From Flavobacteriaceae bacterium (GTDB taxonomy: Bacteria; Bacteroidota; Bacteroidia; Flavobacteriales; Flavobacteriaceae): a stretch of 64,000 nucleotides of DNA. Shown piece by piece: positions 63,986-64,000 of the stretch; the first letter of the stretch is position 1; each line of letters begins with the position of its first letter. A program made the translations under genes and the position numbers. Location of the stretch: assembly GCA_016744415.1 (NCBI GenBank), contig JADGEL010000005.1, positions 62,001 to 126,000 on the forward strand, written 5' to 3'. The notes under the pieces are model-generated. The model was not told where the DNA came from. It saw nothing but the letters and a program-made list of their open reading frames with translations, and made no database searches.

Positions 63986-64000
63986 TTACTTTGGACGTTT
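63986..64000 (-). CDS. rpsL: 30S ribosomal protein S12 (last codons only)
   Basis: The last 15 bases read K-R-P-K-stop on the minus strand, the typical S12 C-terminus, 26 bp upstream of rpsG as in the str operon. Identified by position and these four residues alone. Confidence 0.6.
   Translation of the reverse strand, partial: KRPK

Overview
The window is a low-GC chromosomal segment from a member of the Flavobacteriaceae (Bacteroidota). The evidence is the Bacteroidota-type promoters (TTG, 17-23 bp, TAnnTTTG), the near absence of Shine-Dalgarno sequences, many family-typical proteins (TonB-dependent receptor with an N-terminal regulatory domain, DUF4369, DUF4870, PspC/GIN proteins, S1/P1 nuclease), and the gene order rpsL-rpsG-fusA-S10/spc/alpha-rplQ-carA-eno-citrate synthase. 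I see no tRNA, rRNA, CRISPR array, phage or complete insertion sequence.

Layout. 1-5.1 kb (minus): the end of a DUF349 gene, aroE, two tandem DUF368 polyprenyl-phosphate transporter genes and a TPR protein. 5.2-8 kb (plus): pyrR-pyrB-STAS-like-rnz. 8.1-10.6 kb: an outer-membrane receptor. 10.67-11.08 kb: two tandem small-RNA-like transcription units, each with its own promoter and terminator, exactly 200 bp apart and preceded by ACGG-N4-CCGT repeats. 11.1-16.1 kb: fabH-like gene, htpG, a Cys-rich regulatory-domain protein and a transglutaminase-like protein. 16.1-20.7 kb: a scarred stretch with dispersed repeats, a truncated gene, a DUF1254 lipoprotein, and an esterase flanked by repeats like a gene cassette. 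20.8-29.2 kb: pyruvate carboxylase, an ECF sigma factor with its membrane partner, a divergent sulfatase and a secreted nuclease. 29.3-33.1 kb: an SPFH gene followed by a run of very small membrane, DUF4177 and ribbon-helix-helix genes, then DUF819. 33.2-37.9 kb: DUF4369 and DUF4442 genes, then a DUF4870-PadR-PspC-GIN envelope-stress cluster. 38.1-47.1 kb: citrulline hydrolase-like and arginase genes, a lone sulfotransferase, two different citrate synthases, enolase, carA and a secreted protein of unknown role. 47.2-64 kb (minus): the ribosomal protein superoperon, rpsL (last codons only) to rplQ.

How the parts work together. The right third is the translation and transcription core (31 ribosomal protein genes including the rpsL tail, EF-G, SecY, IF-1, RNAP alpha). 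It is interrupted by structured spacers before rplC, rpsD and rplQ that could act as ribosomal-protein-responsive leaders; the one before rplC contains a complete intrinsic terminator. The middle carries central carbon metabolism and arginine/citrulline breakdown, plus membrane-homeostasis modules with their own regulators.

The strongest candidate for something undescribed is the twin small-RNA locus at 10.67-11.08 kb. Second are the attenuator-like spacer between rpsJ and rplC and the SPFH micro-operon. All calls come from reading the sequence; no database search or folding program was run.
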